A DNA stretch of 64,000 nt from Ornatilinea apprima (GCF_001306115.1 NZ_LGCL01000040.1:164461-228460), one strand, 5' to 3'. Shown: positions 25,828 to 35,190, numbered from the stretch's first letter. Translations and numbers: made by a program. Notes: generated by a model from the letters alone, not told the origin.

Positions 25828-27579
25828 TTATCTGCTGACGGCTTTAAGCCAACAGCATTGGTACGGCGCGAGATGGATTTCCAGGCAGTCGTCCATGGGT
25901 GTATGCGTTTGATTGCTGATCAGATCAAGCCAAACTGGCTCACGCAGCAGAGAGTGACTGGAATGTTTCAATCGAAGTTGTTTGGGATGAGTGGTAACGT
26001 TTACCAGGCAAAAAATGGTTTGGCTGCGATCCGGTGACTGCCGGAAGAGGGCAAAAACCTCCGGATCGGCGTCCCATACTTCCTGCGCGCCGGATGGGTG
26101 GAAAGCGGGTTCCTGGCCGCGCAGGGCGAGCAGGCGCAGGTAGCGGCGCAAGACTTGTGCCGGGCGGCTCTGCGGATTTTCCAATTGGGCTGCCAGCGCG
26201 GGGTAATCAAATTTCTGCCGGTTGATCGAACGCGCTTCACCGGTTGCCTCCAGGCAGGCCAGGCAGTTGCTCGAGCCAAACAAGCTGTGGAAGTAAATTC
26301 CGGGAACGCCGCGCAGTGAGAGCATGAGGACCTGTGAGGCAATGAAGCGGTCAGAATCCAGTTGGGGATTCGGGCGCGCGGGGTCATTGAGCAGATCATA
26401 CAGCGTAATATTGAGCTCGTACGGGCTGCGCGACCCATCCGGATTGGATTTGTAGGAAACTTTACCGCCATGCCGCAGGGTCTGATCGACCAGCGCCTGG
26501 ATTTCCTGCTCGGTGAGGATGCCTTTGGCGGGCATGATTCCAATGCCGTCATGCGAGGCGATAAAGTTAAAAAAGAGACTCTGGTTGTCGAGTGACGCGG
26601 CCCATGCTGACAATATTCGCGCGTTGCCAGTGCGGAAGGCGTGCAGCGTCAGCGTGGCGAGCGGGAACTGGTACACCAACTGCGCTTCATCAGTTCGTCC
26701 TGTCTCAACGAGGTAATCTCCAAAGTAGCTGATATTCTCCTGGTGGGGAACATTGGTTTCGGTGATCAGAAACACGTCTGGCGCGGCCTGGTCCAGCACG
26801 GCGCGCATCAGTTTAATCACCGCGTGGGTTTGTGGAAGGTGAATGCAGGACGTGCCGGGTTCTTTCCACAAATAGGCAATCGCGTCCAGGCGCAGGAATT
26901 CGGCTCCCTTTTGCACATAGAACAGCATCAGGTCAATACCTTCCATGAGGACGAGCGGGTTAGCAAAATTCAAATCAATCTGGTCGTCGCTGAAGGTTGT
27001 CCAGACTTTGCGCGGCCCCGAGGAGGTGTTGACCTCGCTAAGCAGTGGAAGGGTGCGCGGGCGTACAACGTGGGACAGGTCCCATGCCTCTTGCGCGGTA
27101 ATGAAATAATCACGATAAGGGGCTTCATCCCGCAGATAAGCCTGGAACCAGGCGCTTTTGCGGGAAATGTGGTTAATCACCATATCAAACATCAGGCGGT
27201 GATGGCGCCCGATGGAGGTCACGTTTTCCCACTCTCCAACCTCCGGGTTGACCTGACGGTAATCCACAACAGAAAAGCCGTCGTCAGACGAGTAAGGGTA
27301 AAACGGCAAAATGTGCACCGCGCTGACAGCCTGCCCTAGCTGTTCCTGGATGAAAAGGTTGAGGGTTTCGAGTGGAGAGCGTTCGGGGGAGCGGAAGCTG
27401 TCTGCGTAGGTGATTAAGATCGCGTCTTTCTCACTCAGGCTGCCGCGCCGTGGGGTCTTAAGCCGGGGATTACGCAGGAATGAATCGATGGACGCCTGAA
27501 TGCGCCCGTAGATCCATTCCACGTTTCCCTCCCCATACAGGAAGGCAATACTATTACGAATTCGTTTTTCTATCGTCAT
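25828..27579 (-). CDS. GH13_18 sugar phosphorylase (sucrose/glucosylglycerate phosphorylase type)
   Basis: 583 residues, a GH13 (beta/alpha)8 barrel with the subfamily 18 pattern: HILPFYPYSSDDGFSV near 89-104, D-M-V-I-N-H near 132-137, the nucleophile Asp232 in FLRLDAIAYLW, the acid/base Glu274 in LITETNVPH, and Asp344 in ASHDGIGI. Subfamily 18 holds phosphorylases (sucrose, sucrose-6-phosphate, glucosylglycerate), which release glucose 1-phosphate. The length fits the glucosylglycerate phosphorylase group (YcjM about 560) better than sucrose phosphorylase (about 500). It follows the permease genes at 24 bases. Phosphorolysis saves ATP, which fits an imported glycoside. The exact substrate cannot be read from the sequence. 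Confidence 0.87.
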   Translation of the reverse strand: MTIEKRIRNSIAFLYGEGNVEWIYGRIQASIDSFLRNPRLKTPRRGSLSEKDAILITYADSFRSPERSPLETLNLFIQEQLGQAVSAVHILPFYPYSSDDGFSVVDYRQVNPEVGEWENVTSIGRHHRLMFDMVINHISRKSAWFQAYLRDEAPYRDYFITAQEAWDLSHVVRPRTLPLLSEVNTSSGPRKVWTTFSDDQIDLNFANPLVLMEGIDLMLFYVQKGAEFLRLDAIAYLWKEPGTSCIHLPQTHAVIKLMRAVLDQAAPDVFLITETNVPHQENISYFGDYLVETGRTDEAQLVYQFPLATLTLHAFRTGNARILSAWAASLDNQSLFFNFIASHDGIGIMPAKGILTEQEIQALVDQTLRHGGKVSYKSNPDGSRSPYELNITLYDLLNDPARPNPQLDSDRFIASQVLMLSLRGVPGIYFHSLFGSSNCLACLEATGEARSINRQKFDYPALAAQLENPQSRPAQVLRRYLRLLALRGQEPAFHPSGAQEVWDADPEVFALFRQSPDRSQTIFCLVNVTTHPKQLRLKHSSHSLLREPVWLDLISNQTHTPMDDCLEIHLAPYQCCWLKAVSR

Positions 27580-27603
27580 AAAAAACCAGCTATCGTTAAT
27601 ATG

Positions 27604-28530
27604 TTACCCTTTTACGCCACCGGAGACCAGTCCCTGTTCCAGATAGCGTTCCATCGCCAGGAACAAAACGATAATGGGCAGGGTCATGATGGTAGAGGCG
27701 GCCATGACTACATGCGGGCGAGGTGTGGGGTCGCCAAAGATCGCGCTAATCTTAATCGGAATCGTGAATAAGTCGTTGCTGTTCAAGAAAATAAAGGCAT
27801 ACAGGAATTCATTCCAGGCAATCATGAAGGTGTAAATGAAAACAGACACCAAAGCCGGAATAGCCAGCGGCAGGGTAATTTTCCAAATCACCTGCAAACG
27901 GCTGCAACCATCAATCAGGCCGGCCTGTTCAATTTCGCTGGGGATGGTGCGGAAATAATTGGCCAGCATGTAGAGGCCAACCGGCAGCGTCTGGGCGAGG
28001 TAGGTCAAGATCAACACACTCAAATTATCCTGCACATCAAAGCCTAATTGAGTGCTGACTTGAGCCAGCATGGCAAATAAAGGAATAATGAGCAGCACAC
28101 CCGGAAATAGATAAATCAACAGGATGCCATTGACCATGAGATTCTTTCCGCGGAAGTTTAAGCGCGCAACCGCGTAGGCGCCCAGGGTAGAAAGAATCAC
28201 GGTCAAGATGGCCGCAGGAACTGATACTTTCACGCTGTTCATGATGTTGGTGCCAAAATTCTGAAAGCTCTTGTGGGCCGGGTCAAACAGTTCTTTGTAA
28301 GCGTCCAGGCGCAAAGCGGAAGGCACATAAACGGGATTTCGCCCGCCAATTTCCGCGTACGATTTAAAGGAAGAACTGACCATCCAATAGAATGGAAACA
28401 GCACACCGGTGATAAAAAAGGTGAAAATCAACGCAAAAATGATGCGCGACAGGTTCATTTGGTGCGCCAGGTGGTCGAACAGATTCCGGCGTTGATCGGG
28501 AGAATAAGGTCGGGATGAATGGTGACTCAT
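27604..28530 (-). CDS. carbohydrate ABC transporter permease, MalG type
   Basis: About 308 residues and six membrane helices; the binding-protein-dependent transport EAA loop is present near 200-220 (E-I-E-Q-A-G-L-I-D-G-C). The frame is open to 28605, but those 25 residues are basic and overlap the preceding gene; the ATG at 28530, 20 bases after the preceding stop with AAAGG upstream, is preferred. It pairs with the MalF-type permease to form the membrane channel of the sugar importer headed by the binding protein at 29.6-31.0 kb. No ATPase gene lies in this operon, so the partner ATPase must be encoded elsewhere. Confidence 0.9.
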   Translation of the reverse strand: MSHHSSRPYSPDQRRNLFDHLAHQMNLSRIIFALIFTFFITGVLFPFYWMVSSSFKSYAEIGGRNPVYVPSALRLDAYKELFDPAHKSFQNFGTNIMNSVKVSVPAAILTVILSTLGAYAVARLNFRGKNLMVNGILLIYLFPGVLLIIPLFAMLAQVSTQLGFDVQDNLSVLILTYLAQTLPVGLYMLANYFRTIPSEIEQAGLIDGCSRLQVIWKITLPLAIPALVSVFIYTFMIAWNEFLYAFIFLNSNDLFTIPIKISAIFGDPTPRPHVVMAASTIMTLPIIVLFLAMERYLEQGLVSGGVKG

Positions 28531-28549
28531 GGTAATCGCTGCCTTTCGC

Positions 28550-29515
28550 TCAAGACTCTTCGCCGCCGCGCATAACCGTTTGCGCATAGACCAGAATGAA
28601 AACAACCAGGATAGCTAACAAAATCATTGCGCTTGCAGACCCTCTGCCAAAGTCATGCAGCCGGAAGCTGAACTCATACGTAAGAACCGGCAGCACCTTG
28701 GTGCCAAAGCCGCCCCCGGTGAGCAGGTAAATGTCGTCAAATTTGTTGAATGTCCACATCAGACGCAGCAGGAAAAGCGCCCCTAACACGTAGCGCAGTT
28801 CGGGCACGGTGATAAATAAAAATTTCTGCCAGTTGCTGGCGCCGTCCACATCGGCTGCCTCGTAGAGTGTGTTATCAATCGCTTGCAGTCTGGCCAAGAT
28901 CATCAGCATTGCAAAAGGAAAATACCGCCAGCCCTGGAAGGCGATGACCAGGATAAGCGCCAGCCCAGGTGAAGCCAGGTAGGCTTTTGGGATCTGGATC
29001 AGGTCCAGGCGCATCAAAATGTCATTGAGCACGCCGGCTGGTGTGGGATCTAAAATCCACCGCCAGACAAAAGCGACGCTAACCACGGGAGCGATATAGG
29101 GGAAGAGAAAGAGCGCTCTGGCCAGGCCGCGCCCGCGAAAAGGCCGGTTCAACAGCAATGCGGCGCCCAGGCCAATTAACATGGTAACAATGGTGGCAGT
29201 GAACGAGTACACGATGCTGGTGAGGGCAGCACCCCAATTTCGCCAGCTCTGGGCTTTGAAAGCGAAATCGTCAAACACTTTGACATAGTTTTCAAAACCC
29301 ACAAACGGCGCGTGGAATACATCATTCAGATTGGTCAGCCCGACTTCTCGAAAGCTGATCCAGATGCTGAAAATGGCGGGGAAGAGCACCAACCCCAAAA
29401 CGATCAGAGCCGTTGGGAGAATGAGTAACCACGCCAAACGGGCTTCCTGAGAAGGCAGGGAATTCCATCTTCTCCCCAAGGCCCTCTTGAGAGAAGAGGA
29501 AGAAATGTTGCTCAT
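28550..29515 (-). CDS. carbohydrate ABC transporter permease, MalF type
   Basis: 321 residues with six membrane helices and the EAA loop (L-Y-E-A-A-D-V-D-G-A near 216-225). The N-terminal part is short, without the extra periplasmic domain of enteric MalF, as is normal for UgpA/LacF-like permeases. It lies between the lipoprotein gene (85 bases upstream) and the MalG-type permease (19 bases downstream). Together they import the sugar used by the downstream phosphorylase, dehydrogenases and alpha-galactosidase. Confidence 0.9.
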   Translation of the reverse strand: MSNISSSSLKRALGRRWNSLPSQEARLAWLLILPTALIVLGLVLFPAIFSIWISFREVGLTNLNDVFHAPFVGFENYVKVFDDFAFKAQSWRNWGAALTSIVYSFTATIVTMLIGLGAALLLNRPFRGRGLARALFLFPYIAPVVSVAFVWRWILDPTPAGVLNDILMRLDLIQIPKAYLASPGLALILVIAFQGWRYFPFAMLMILARLQAIDNTLYEAADVDGASNWQKFLFITVPELRYVLGALFLLRLMWTFNKFDDIYLLTGGGFGTKVLPVLTYEFSFRLHDFGRGSASAMILLAILVVFILVYAQTVMRGGEES

Positions 29516-29600
29516 AGATGCTCTCCTTTTCGGTGAACACGGTGGGAATCTTAGGCCGGGTGGTTTGCCCGGCCCAAGATCGAAAGAGAATAGTGAGTGA

Positions 29601-31028
29601 TTATTGACGATCGGCCAGCAAGGCTTCGACCTGTTCCTGCAGCCAGGCGGCGGCAGTTTCGGGGGTCATCGTGCCTTCCAGAGCGATATTGCTGATAGCG
29701 GTGGGGATCAACAAGCGGCCTTCGATGTCGCCAATCACGGCGCGCTCAGTGGCGTCATAGTCGCCGCGGAACAGCCAGCGCTGCATCACATCGTAACCGT
29801 TGGCAATCTGTTCGAGGGTCTCGGGCGGATACTTCTCGAAGTAGGGGCTGAGGGTTTTCCAGTCCTCAACAGCGGTCTTCAACACCGGGATTTTGCCCCA
29901 CGGCGACAGCGCCAGAATTTCCTGGTAGCCTTCGGTCATGAAGTATTCCGCAACCAATTGCGCTTCGGGATCCGCATCCTTCATCACACCCACAACAGCC
30001 AGTTGGCCAAACGAAGCCGAACCATTGGGGCCTTCCATGCTGGGGGCGAAACCGGTCTTGGCGGCCAGGTCGGCCACAGCCAGATCGGTGTAGGTGCCAT
30101 CTTCATTATCCGAGCCGTCTACCAGGTCGTCCATAATGTAGGTGGAGTAGATCAGCATCGAGGACTGATCTAATTCGTACGCCTGGCGAGCGCCGAGCCA
30201 ATGTTGGGGGCCAGGGATAGCGCAGCGCTGCAGATCGGTGTAGAACTTCAGGGCGGCGATCATCTCGGGGGTGTTCATGGTCACATTGCCCTCTTCGTCA
30301 ATCGGCCAGGCATTGTTGGAAATGGCAACCTGTTCGAAAAGCTGGTGTCCGTAGTTCTCGCCAGGATTGGTGCCCAAGCCAATGGCGTAGAGCATATTGC
30401 CGGTGCCGGGGATAGAATCGCAGGCAGCATTGATGGCGTCCCAGGTAACCGGGGCCTCTAAACCGGCTTCTTCGAATACATCGGAGCGGTACCAAATTGC
30501 CTGAAGCCAACCGTCATAGGGGATCGAGTTGTATTTGCCGGTAGCCGGGTCGGTAACCATGGTCAAGGGGCCGGTGCGGAAATCGTCGAGGCCGACCTTT
30601 TCGATCACAGCCGTGGCGGCGTCCAGATCGAGCAGGCCATCGGCGGCAAAGGTGGCGGCGTCTTGCACGCCCATGCGGACGAGATCAGGCAGGCGGTTCG
30701 CGGCCATCGCGGTAGCGATGCGCTGCGCCTGGCCGGCTTCTTCAATGGGAACGATGCGAACATCGATTTCGGGATGCTCTTCCATGAAGCGGGCGGCGAT
30801 TTCTTCATAAGCTCGCACGCGCGGCTCTTCCGGTTCGTCCATCCAGAACTCGACGACAACTTTATCCACCGGTTCGGCCGGAACTTCGACCACCTGGGTT
30901 ACAACTACTTCTTCCTTCACCACAATCGTTTCCGGTGTGGGGGCGGCTTCTGGAGCGGCGGGCGCGCAAGCCCCAAGGATCAGGGCTGCAATCATCACAA
31001 TGACAAATGGCAAAGCTTTATTTTTCAT
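29601..31028 (-). CDS. extracellular solute-binding lipoprotein (sugar ABC importer, cluster 1)
   Basis: 475 residues. A signal peptide ends in the lipobox LGAC (Cys21), followed by a Pro/Ala/Glu/Val-rich tether to about residue 55. Then comes a family 1 periplasmic binding protein fold (PF13416/PF01547), with V-E-F-W-M near 60 and a C-terminal helical part containing E-R-A-V-I-G-D. The lipid-anchored form suits a bacterium without a freely closed periplasm or with a monoderm-like envelope. A GAGAGGAAAAG site precedes the ATG. It is the first structural gene after the LacI regulator (148 bases), and no consensus promoter is evident in that gap, so transcription may come mainly from the LacI promoter. 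Confidence 0.9.
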   Translation of the reverse strand: MKNKALPFVIVMIAALILGACAPAAPEAAPTPETIVVKEEVVVTQVVEVPAEPVDKVVVEFWMDEPEEPRVRAYEEIAARFMEEHPEIDVRIVPIEEAGQAQRIATAMAANRLPDLVRMGVQDAATFAADGLLDLDAATAVIEKVGLDDFRTGPLTMVTDPATGKYNSIPYDGWLQAIWYRSDVFEEAGLEAPVTWDAINAACDSIPGTGNMLYAIGLGTNPGENYGHQLFEQVAISNNAWPIDEEGNVTMNTPEMIAALKFYTDLQRCAIPGPQHWLGARQAYELDQSSMLIYSTYIMDDLVDGSDNEDGTYTDLAVADLAAKTGFAPSMEGPNGSASFGQLAVVGVMKDADPEAQLVAEYFMTEGYQEILALSPWGKIPVLKTAVEDWKTLSPYFEKYPPETLEQIANGYDVMQRWLFRGDYDATERAVIGDIEGRLLIPTAISNIALEGTMTPETAAAWLQEQVEALLADRQ

Positions 31029-31176
31029 CTTTTCCTCTCAGATTTAGAAACTACATTACAAGCGAGTATTCATCAGGAAAGCCAAAATGGACGATTCTTG
31101 CCGAAGAGTTGCCTCCTTTCTTTCCGCAGGAAAAGTATTTATTAGGAAATTTGCAAAAGCTATGAAATTCGCACAA

Positions 31177-32199
31177 CTAAGCCATTGGGGCTGGGCCACA
31201 CGATTGCCGGACAATCAGCGAAGGTGTCAATAGGATCTGTTCCACCTCCGTTGTTTCTCCGCGGATGCGGCGAATCAGCATTTCGCAAACGGTCGTGCCG
31301 ATTTGATAAATGGGTTGATTCACTGTGGTGAGAGGGGGATGGGAGTATTCCGACATCGGAATGTTGTCGAAACCAGTGATCGAAACATCGCTGCCGACAA
31401 CCAGGCCGCGCTCCTGAGCGGCGCTCATGGCGCCAAAGGCCATCAGGTCGTTGCAGGCGATGATGGCTGTAGGGAAGCGCGGCTGGTCCAACAATTGATT
31501 GGTGATTTCGTAACCGCTGCGCTGTGTCAGGTCTCCCTCTAAAATGGAAATATCATGAGCAGCGATTCCCAATTCTGCCGCTTTGTCCCAAATCCCTTTT
31601 AACCGATAGCGAGAAAATTCCAGGTTGCTGGGCGGAGAGATGACCCCAAAACGCTTGTGCCCAAGTTTAGCCAGGTATTCCATCACCAGCTTCATACCTT
31701 GCTCGCCGTCTTCATCAACGAAAGAAAAATCCAGTTCGCAGTTGGCACGCCCGAAAGAGGTAAAGGGGAAGCCGCTTTTTCTTAGAATGTTGATGCGCTC
31801 ATCTTCGTGACGGGTACGCACAATGATGAATCCGTCCACGCGGTGGCTGCGGATGTGTTGGCGGTATGTCTCCAACTCCAGGTCGCCAGGCGCGCGCGTA
31901 GAAACCAGCAGATCATATCCTCTGCGGCTGGCGGTGTTACCGATACCGGCGATAAATTCACTGAAAAATGGGTCGGAGAAACGCGGTCCAGAAGTGGGCA
32001 CGATCAGGCCGATGGTGTCCGTCTGGCGTTTCTGCAAACGCTGCGCCATGGTGTTAGGAATGTAGCCCAGCTCGGCGGCTGCCTTGCGCACCAATTCCTT
32101 GGTTTCTTCGCTGATGTCGTCATAATCATTCAGCGCTCTGGAAACCGTGGTGGTTGTCTTGCCAATTTTCTTTGCGATATCTTTGATCGTTGCGGCCAT
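31177..32199 (-). CDS. LacI family transcriptional repressor of the sugar operon
   Basis: 340 residues. The N-terminal LacI helix-turn-helix with hinge is intact (TIKDIAKKIGKTTTTVSRAL at 3-22, then L-G-Y-I-P-N-T-M-A near 46-54), followed by a periplasmic-binding-protein-like sugar domain (G-L-I-V-P near 66; C-N-D-L-M-A-F-G near 245). It is the first gene of the minus-strand operon that carries a binding protein, two permeases, a GH13_18 phosphorylase, two dehydrogenases and a GH36 enzyme, as YcjW is for the ycj locus of Escherichia coli. Two CG-centred palindromes in its own promoter show likely autorepression. The inducer is probably a breakdown product of the imported glycoside. Confidence 0.93.
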   Translation of the reverse strand: MAATIKDIAKKIGKTTTTVSRALNDYDDISEETKELVRKAAAELGYIPNTMAQRLQKRQTDTIGLIVPTSGPRFSDPFFSEFIAGIGNTASRRGYDLLVSTRAPGDLELETYRQHIRSHRVDGFIIVRTRHEDERINILRKSGFPFTSFGRANCELDFSFVDEDGEQGMKLVMEYLAKLGHKRFGVISPPSNLEFSRYRLKGIWDKAAELGIAAHDISILEGDLTQRSGYEITNQLLDQPRFPTAIIACNDLMAFGAMSAAQERGLVVGSDVSITGFDNIPMSEYSHPPLTTVNQPIYQIGTTVCEMLIRRIRGETTEVEQILLTPSLIVRQSCGPAPMA

Positions 32200-32220
32200 G
32201 TTTTCCCCACACTGTTCACT

Positions 32221-32263
32221 TAAACGTTTATGTCATTATAGGCTTAAACGATTAAGCTGTCAA
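32221..32263 (-). promoter_or_regulatory. consensus promoter with two LacI-type operators
   Basis: On the minus strand TTGACA (32263-32258) and TATAAT (32240-32235) are perfect and 17 bp apart. The spacer holds a near-palindrome CTTAATCGTTTAAG (32243-32256). A second, perfect palindrome TAAACGTTTA (32221-32230) lies over the expected start. Both are centred on CG as LacI-family operators are, and share the half-site TAAACG. Confidence 0.88.
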
Positions 32264-32538
32264 TAACCATTTTTAACCCAATTTTAATCATAGAGAGGAA
32301 GAATCCAGAGCAACAAGAAGATGCGGCATTATCTTTTTTGGGGGGAGAGCATGGCTACAAGCGCTATGCAGGGAAAAAGCCTGTTAGAATGAAAAAGAAA
32401 TGACTGCAAGCCTGGCGGGGCGGGGTCCCGCGGTGGGCTTGCAGTCAGGTTTTGGGATGGATTTATTAATAACGTGAGTTTCCGATCCGGTTGGTTCCCA
32501 TCATAGGTGAAAACGGAAATTATTCTCTCAGATGCGGA
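32264..32538. other. intergenic region between the rbsC-like gene end and the LacI promoter
   Basis: With the promoter at 32221-32263 this gap totals about 340 bases. Apart from the terminator hairpin at 32402-32446 I find no gene, no ribosome binding site followed by an open frame, and no further repeat. The flanks are moderately AT-rich. Confidence 0.5.
32402..32446 (-). terminator. rho-independent terminator of the GH35/ribose-type ABC operon
   Basis: An 11-bp perfect stem (GACTGCAAGCC / GGCTTGCAGTC) with an inner GC-rich loop that can itself pair. On the minus strand it is followed by ATTTCTTTTTC. It lies about 92 bases after the permease stop. Confidence 0.85.
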
Positions 32539-33534
32539 TCAGGATTGCTGTTTCCTCCCGGTGAGAGCCACGGCTAAGATAATGATCGCGCCGCGGATGA
32601 TCATTTGCTGACTGGCGTCCAGGCCCATTAGGATCAAACCGTTGTTGATCAAGCCAATCAAGATGGCGCCAATGATCGTGCCAATGACGGAACCTTTGCC
32701 GCCAAACAGACTGGTGCCGCCCAACACGACCGCCGCGATCACGCTCAATTCATCACCTTCACCCCATTGGAAACGTCCCGAATGCAAGCGGCCTGCGTAT
32801 AGCATACCAGCCAGGGCAGCCACAGTGCTCATCAGAATAAAGGTATAGAACTTGATATTTTTGGTATTGATACCGCTGTAGCGCGCTGCCGTCTCATTGC
32901 CGCCGGTCGCCAGAACCTGGCGGCCAAAGGGGGTGTGACGGAACACAATATGACCAATGACAAGGGCGAGTAAAGTCCACACAATCAAAGAGGGAACTGG
33001 GCCAAAGTTGCCCGATCCAAAAAAGTGTGTGTAGGTTTTATTGGCAATCGGGATCGGGGCGGTGTCGGTGATCCACATGGCTGTGCCGGTGGCAATTCCT
33101 TGCATGCCCAGCGTAACCAAAAAGGAAGGAATCCCTACCCGAGTAATGAGCGCGCCATTCAGAATGCCAATCAATGCGCCGGTGATCAGGCCGGCGACAA
33201 TTCCGGCGAACAATCCGAATCGCCCAATAATAATCGCGGTAATGACCGAGGCCAGACCGGCCACCGCGCCGACGGAAAGGTCAATCTCAGCCGAGGCGAG
33301 TACAAACGTCATTGCCACGGCCATCACTGAAATGGTTGCCGTTTGCCGCATGATATTCAATAGGTTGTTGCTGCTCAAGAATCCATCATCAAAAAGCGAG
33401 ATGGAAAAAGTGACAAAAATAATGATAAATGTGATGTAGACGACGTAGTCGCGCCAGTAAAATCGTTTCAAGAAGTCGGAAACATTTTCCGAAAACCTGT
33501 TTTTTGTTGCTTGGGTTGCGGATTGGTCACTCAC
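32539..33534 (-). CDS. ribose-type sugar ABC transporter permease (RbsC family)
   Basis: 331 residues with about ten hydrophobic helices and the BPD_transp_2 signature (A-E-I-D-L-S-V-G near 85-92, then G-L-I-T-G-A-L-I-G-I-L-N-G near 118-130; V-L-G-G-T-S-L-F-G-G near 270). The start is GTG at 33534, four bases from the end of the ATPase gene, so they are coupled. It is the last gene of the operon. Together with the RbsA-like ATPase and the RbsB-like lipoprotein it makes a complete CUT2 importer. It is also the obvious candidate partner for the ABC-type domain of the nearby histidine kinase (inference). Confidence 0.9.
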   Translation of the reverse strand: MSDQSATQATKNRFSENVSDFLKRFYWRDYVVYITFIIIFVTFSISLFDDGFLSSNNLLNIMRQTATISVMAVAMTFVLASAEIDLSVGAVAGLASVITAIIIGRFGLFAGIVAGLITGALIGILNGALITRVGIPSFLVTLGMQGIATGTAMWITDTAPIPIANKTYTHFFGSGNFGPVPSLIVWTLLALVIGHIVFRHTPFGRQVLATGGNETAARYSGINTKNIKFYTFILMSTVAALAGMLYAGRLHSGRFQWGEGDELSVIAAVVLGGTSLFGGKGSVIGTIIGAILIGLINNGLILMGLDASQQMIIRGAIIILAVALTGRKQQS

Positions 33535-33538
33535 AGCA

Positions 33539-35047
33539 TCACGCTCCTTGTAAAATCTGATGTAATCGTTCTTCGCTGCTTATTTCTTTGCGATGAAGTT
33601 CTTGCTCAATTTTGCCTTGTTTGATTACCAAAATCCGATCACATACCGCTAAAAGTTCTTGTAACTCAGACGAGATAAAAATGACCCCTTTGCCTTCTCT
33701 TGCCAGCTGCCTGATCATCTCAATAATTTCACTTTTTGTGCCAATATCCACACCGGCGGTTGGCTCATCCATCAGCAAAATATCTGGTTCGGTACAGAGC
33801 CATTTCGAGATTACCACCTTCTGTTGGTTCCCACCAGACAGCAGCCCCACAATTTTATTGATCGAATCAGACCGAATTTTGAGTTTTTCAAGATAATATT
33901 GCGATAATTGATTCCCTTTTTGATCATCAACTATCAATTTTCTGCGCGTCAACCGATTCAATTGAATCATGGGAAGCACGAAATTATCTTTAATACTATG
34001 CATCAAGATCAGTCCTTGCAAGCGCCGGTCTTCAGGGATTAAGGCAATGCGAGCCCGCATGGCGCCCTCTGGACTTTCAATGTTTTCTTTGCGCCCGTTG
34101 ACATGAACCTCCCCGGATTTGGCCGGGTTCATACCAAAAATGGCCTGCACTAATTCTGTTCTACCGCTGCCCATCAGGCCCGCCAACCCCAAAACTTCGC
34201 CTTTATACAAAGAAAAGCTGACGTCATTCACTCCGCGGTTGCAAGATAGATTTTTTACATTCAGGAGTATTTTGGGGTTTTCAACCTGGGCTGATTCCTC
34301 CCACTGTAACGTCTTCTCAGCTTTACGCCCAAGAATGTGTTCAATCACTTCCTGGATGGTCAGTTTGCTCACTTCATCGGTAATAATGTTATGCCCATCC
34401 CGCAGCACGGTGATTCGATCAGCAATCTGAAAAATCTCTTCCATGCGGTGAGAAATATAGATTATGGAAATCCCCTTTTCCTTGAGGCGGCGGATCAGTT
34501 TGAACAATGCCAGGGTTTCAGTGTGGGCTAGCGATGCGGTTGGCTCATCCAGAATCAGGATGCGCGCTTCTTGTGAAAGGGCGGTGGCAATTTCGGTTAA
34601 TTGGCGGAAACCTGTGCTGAGTGTTTCAACCGTGGCGCGGGGATCGATCGCCACTTCCATATCGTCGAAAAGCAGCTTTGAACGCCGTTCGCATTCTCTA
34701 TCATCCAACAGTCCAAACTTGCCCCGCGCTTCTCGCGTGAGAAAAATATTCTGAGCAACGGTCAGAGTGGGTATCAGGCTGAATTCTTGAAACACCATTG
34801 AAATCCCGCTGGCGCGTGCATCTTTGGAAGAATGGAATTGTACTGGTTGACCTTGAATAACGATTTCGCCTGCATCCGCCTCATAAACCCCGCGGAGAAT
34901 CTTCATCAGGGTAGATTTTCCGGCTCCATTCTCTCCCAGAAGCGCATGAACTTCACCTGTAAGCAGTTCAAAGTTCACCTGGTTCAATACAGGAATATTA
35001 TTGAAGGATTTAGTGATCCCCTGCATCTGAACGATTGCTGAACTCAT
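33539..35047 (-). CDS. ribose-type sugar ABC transporter ATP-binding protein (RbsA family, two NBDs)
   Basis: About 502 residues with two nucleotide-binding domains. NBD1 has Walker A GENGAGKST, Q-loop VFQEF, an L-S-x-G-x-R-Q signature and Walker B ILILDEPTAS. NBD2 has the family's variant Walker A GLMGSGRTE, signature LSGGNQQKV and Walker B LLMDEPTAGVD. This is the normal CUT2 layout of one strong and one variant loop. The frame is open to 35101, but the ATG at 35047 with AAAGG nine bases upstream begins at the first strand. Two strong hairpins separate it from the upstream binding-protein gene. Its NBD1 is the closest thing in the window to the N-terminal half of the histidine kinase at 41.1 kb. 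Confidence 0.93.
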   Translation of the reverse strand: MSSAIVQMQGITKSFNNIPVLNQVNFELLTGEVHALLGENGAGKSTLMKILRGVYEADAGEIVIQGQPVQFHSSKDARASGISMVFQEFSLIPTLTVAQNIFLTREARGKFGLLDDRECERRSKLLFDDMEVAIDPRATVETLSTGFRQLTEIATALSQEARILILDEPTASLAHTETLALFKLIRRLKEKGISIIYISHRMEEIFQIADRITVLRDGHNIITDEVSKLTIQEVIEHILGRKAEKTLQWEESAQVENPKILLNVKNLSCNRGVNDVSFSLYKGEVLGLAGLMGSGRTELVQAIFGMNPAKSGEVHVNGRKENIESPEGAMRARIALIPEDRRLQGLILMHSIKDNFVLPMIQLNRLTRRKLIVDDQKGNQLSQYYLEKLKIRSDSINKIVGLLSGGNQQKVVISKWLCTEPDILLMDEPTAGVDIGTKSEIIEMIRQLAREGKGVIFISSELQELLAVCDRILVIKQGKIEQELHRKEISSEERLHQILQGA

Positions 35048-35190
35048 AATCTGTGCCTTTCGACTTGCAATACGTATCCTGTTATATTTCAGTATCATCA
35101 ACTCTTATCCAACTTTGATTGAAATGACCACTTGATCTATTTTGATAAGAGTTGATCGATTTTCAACTGCCTGGTTGCGGGTATATGGTT

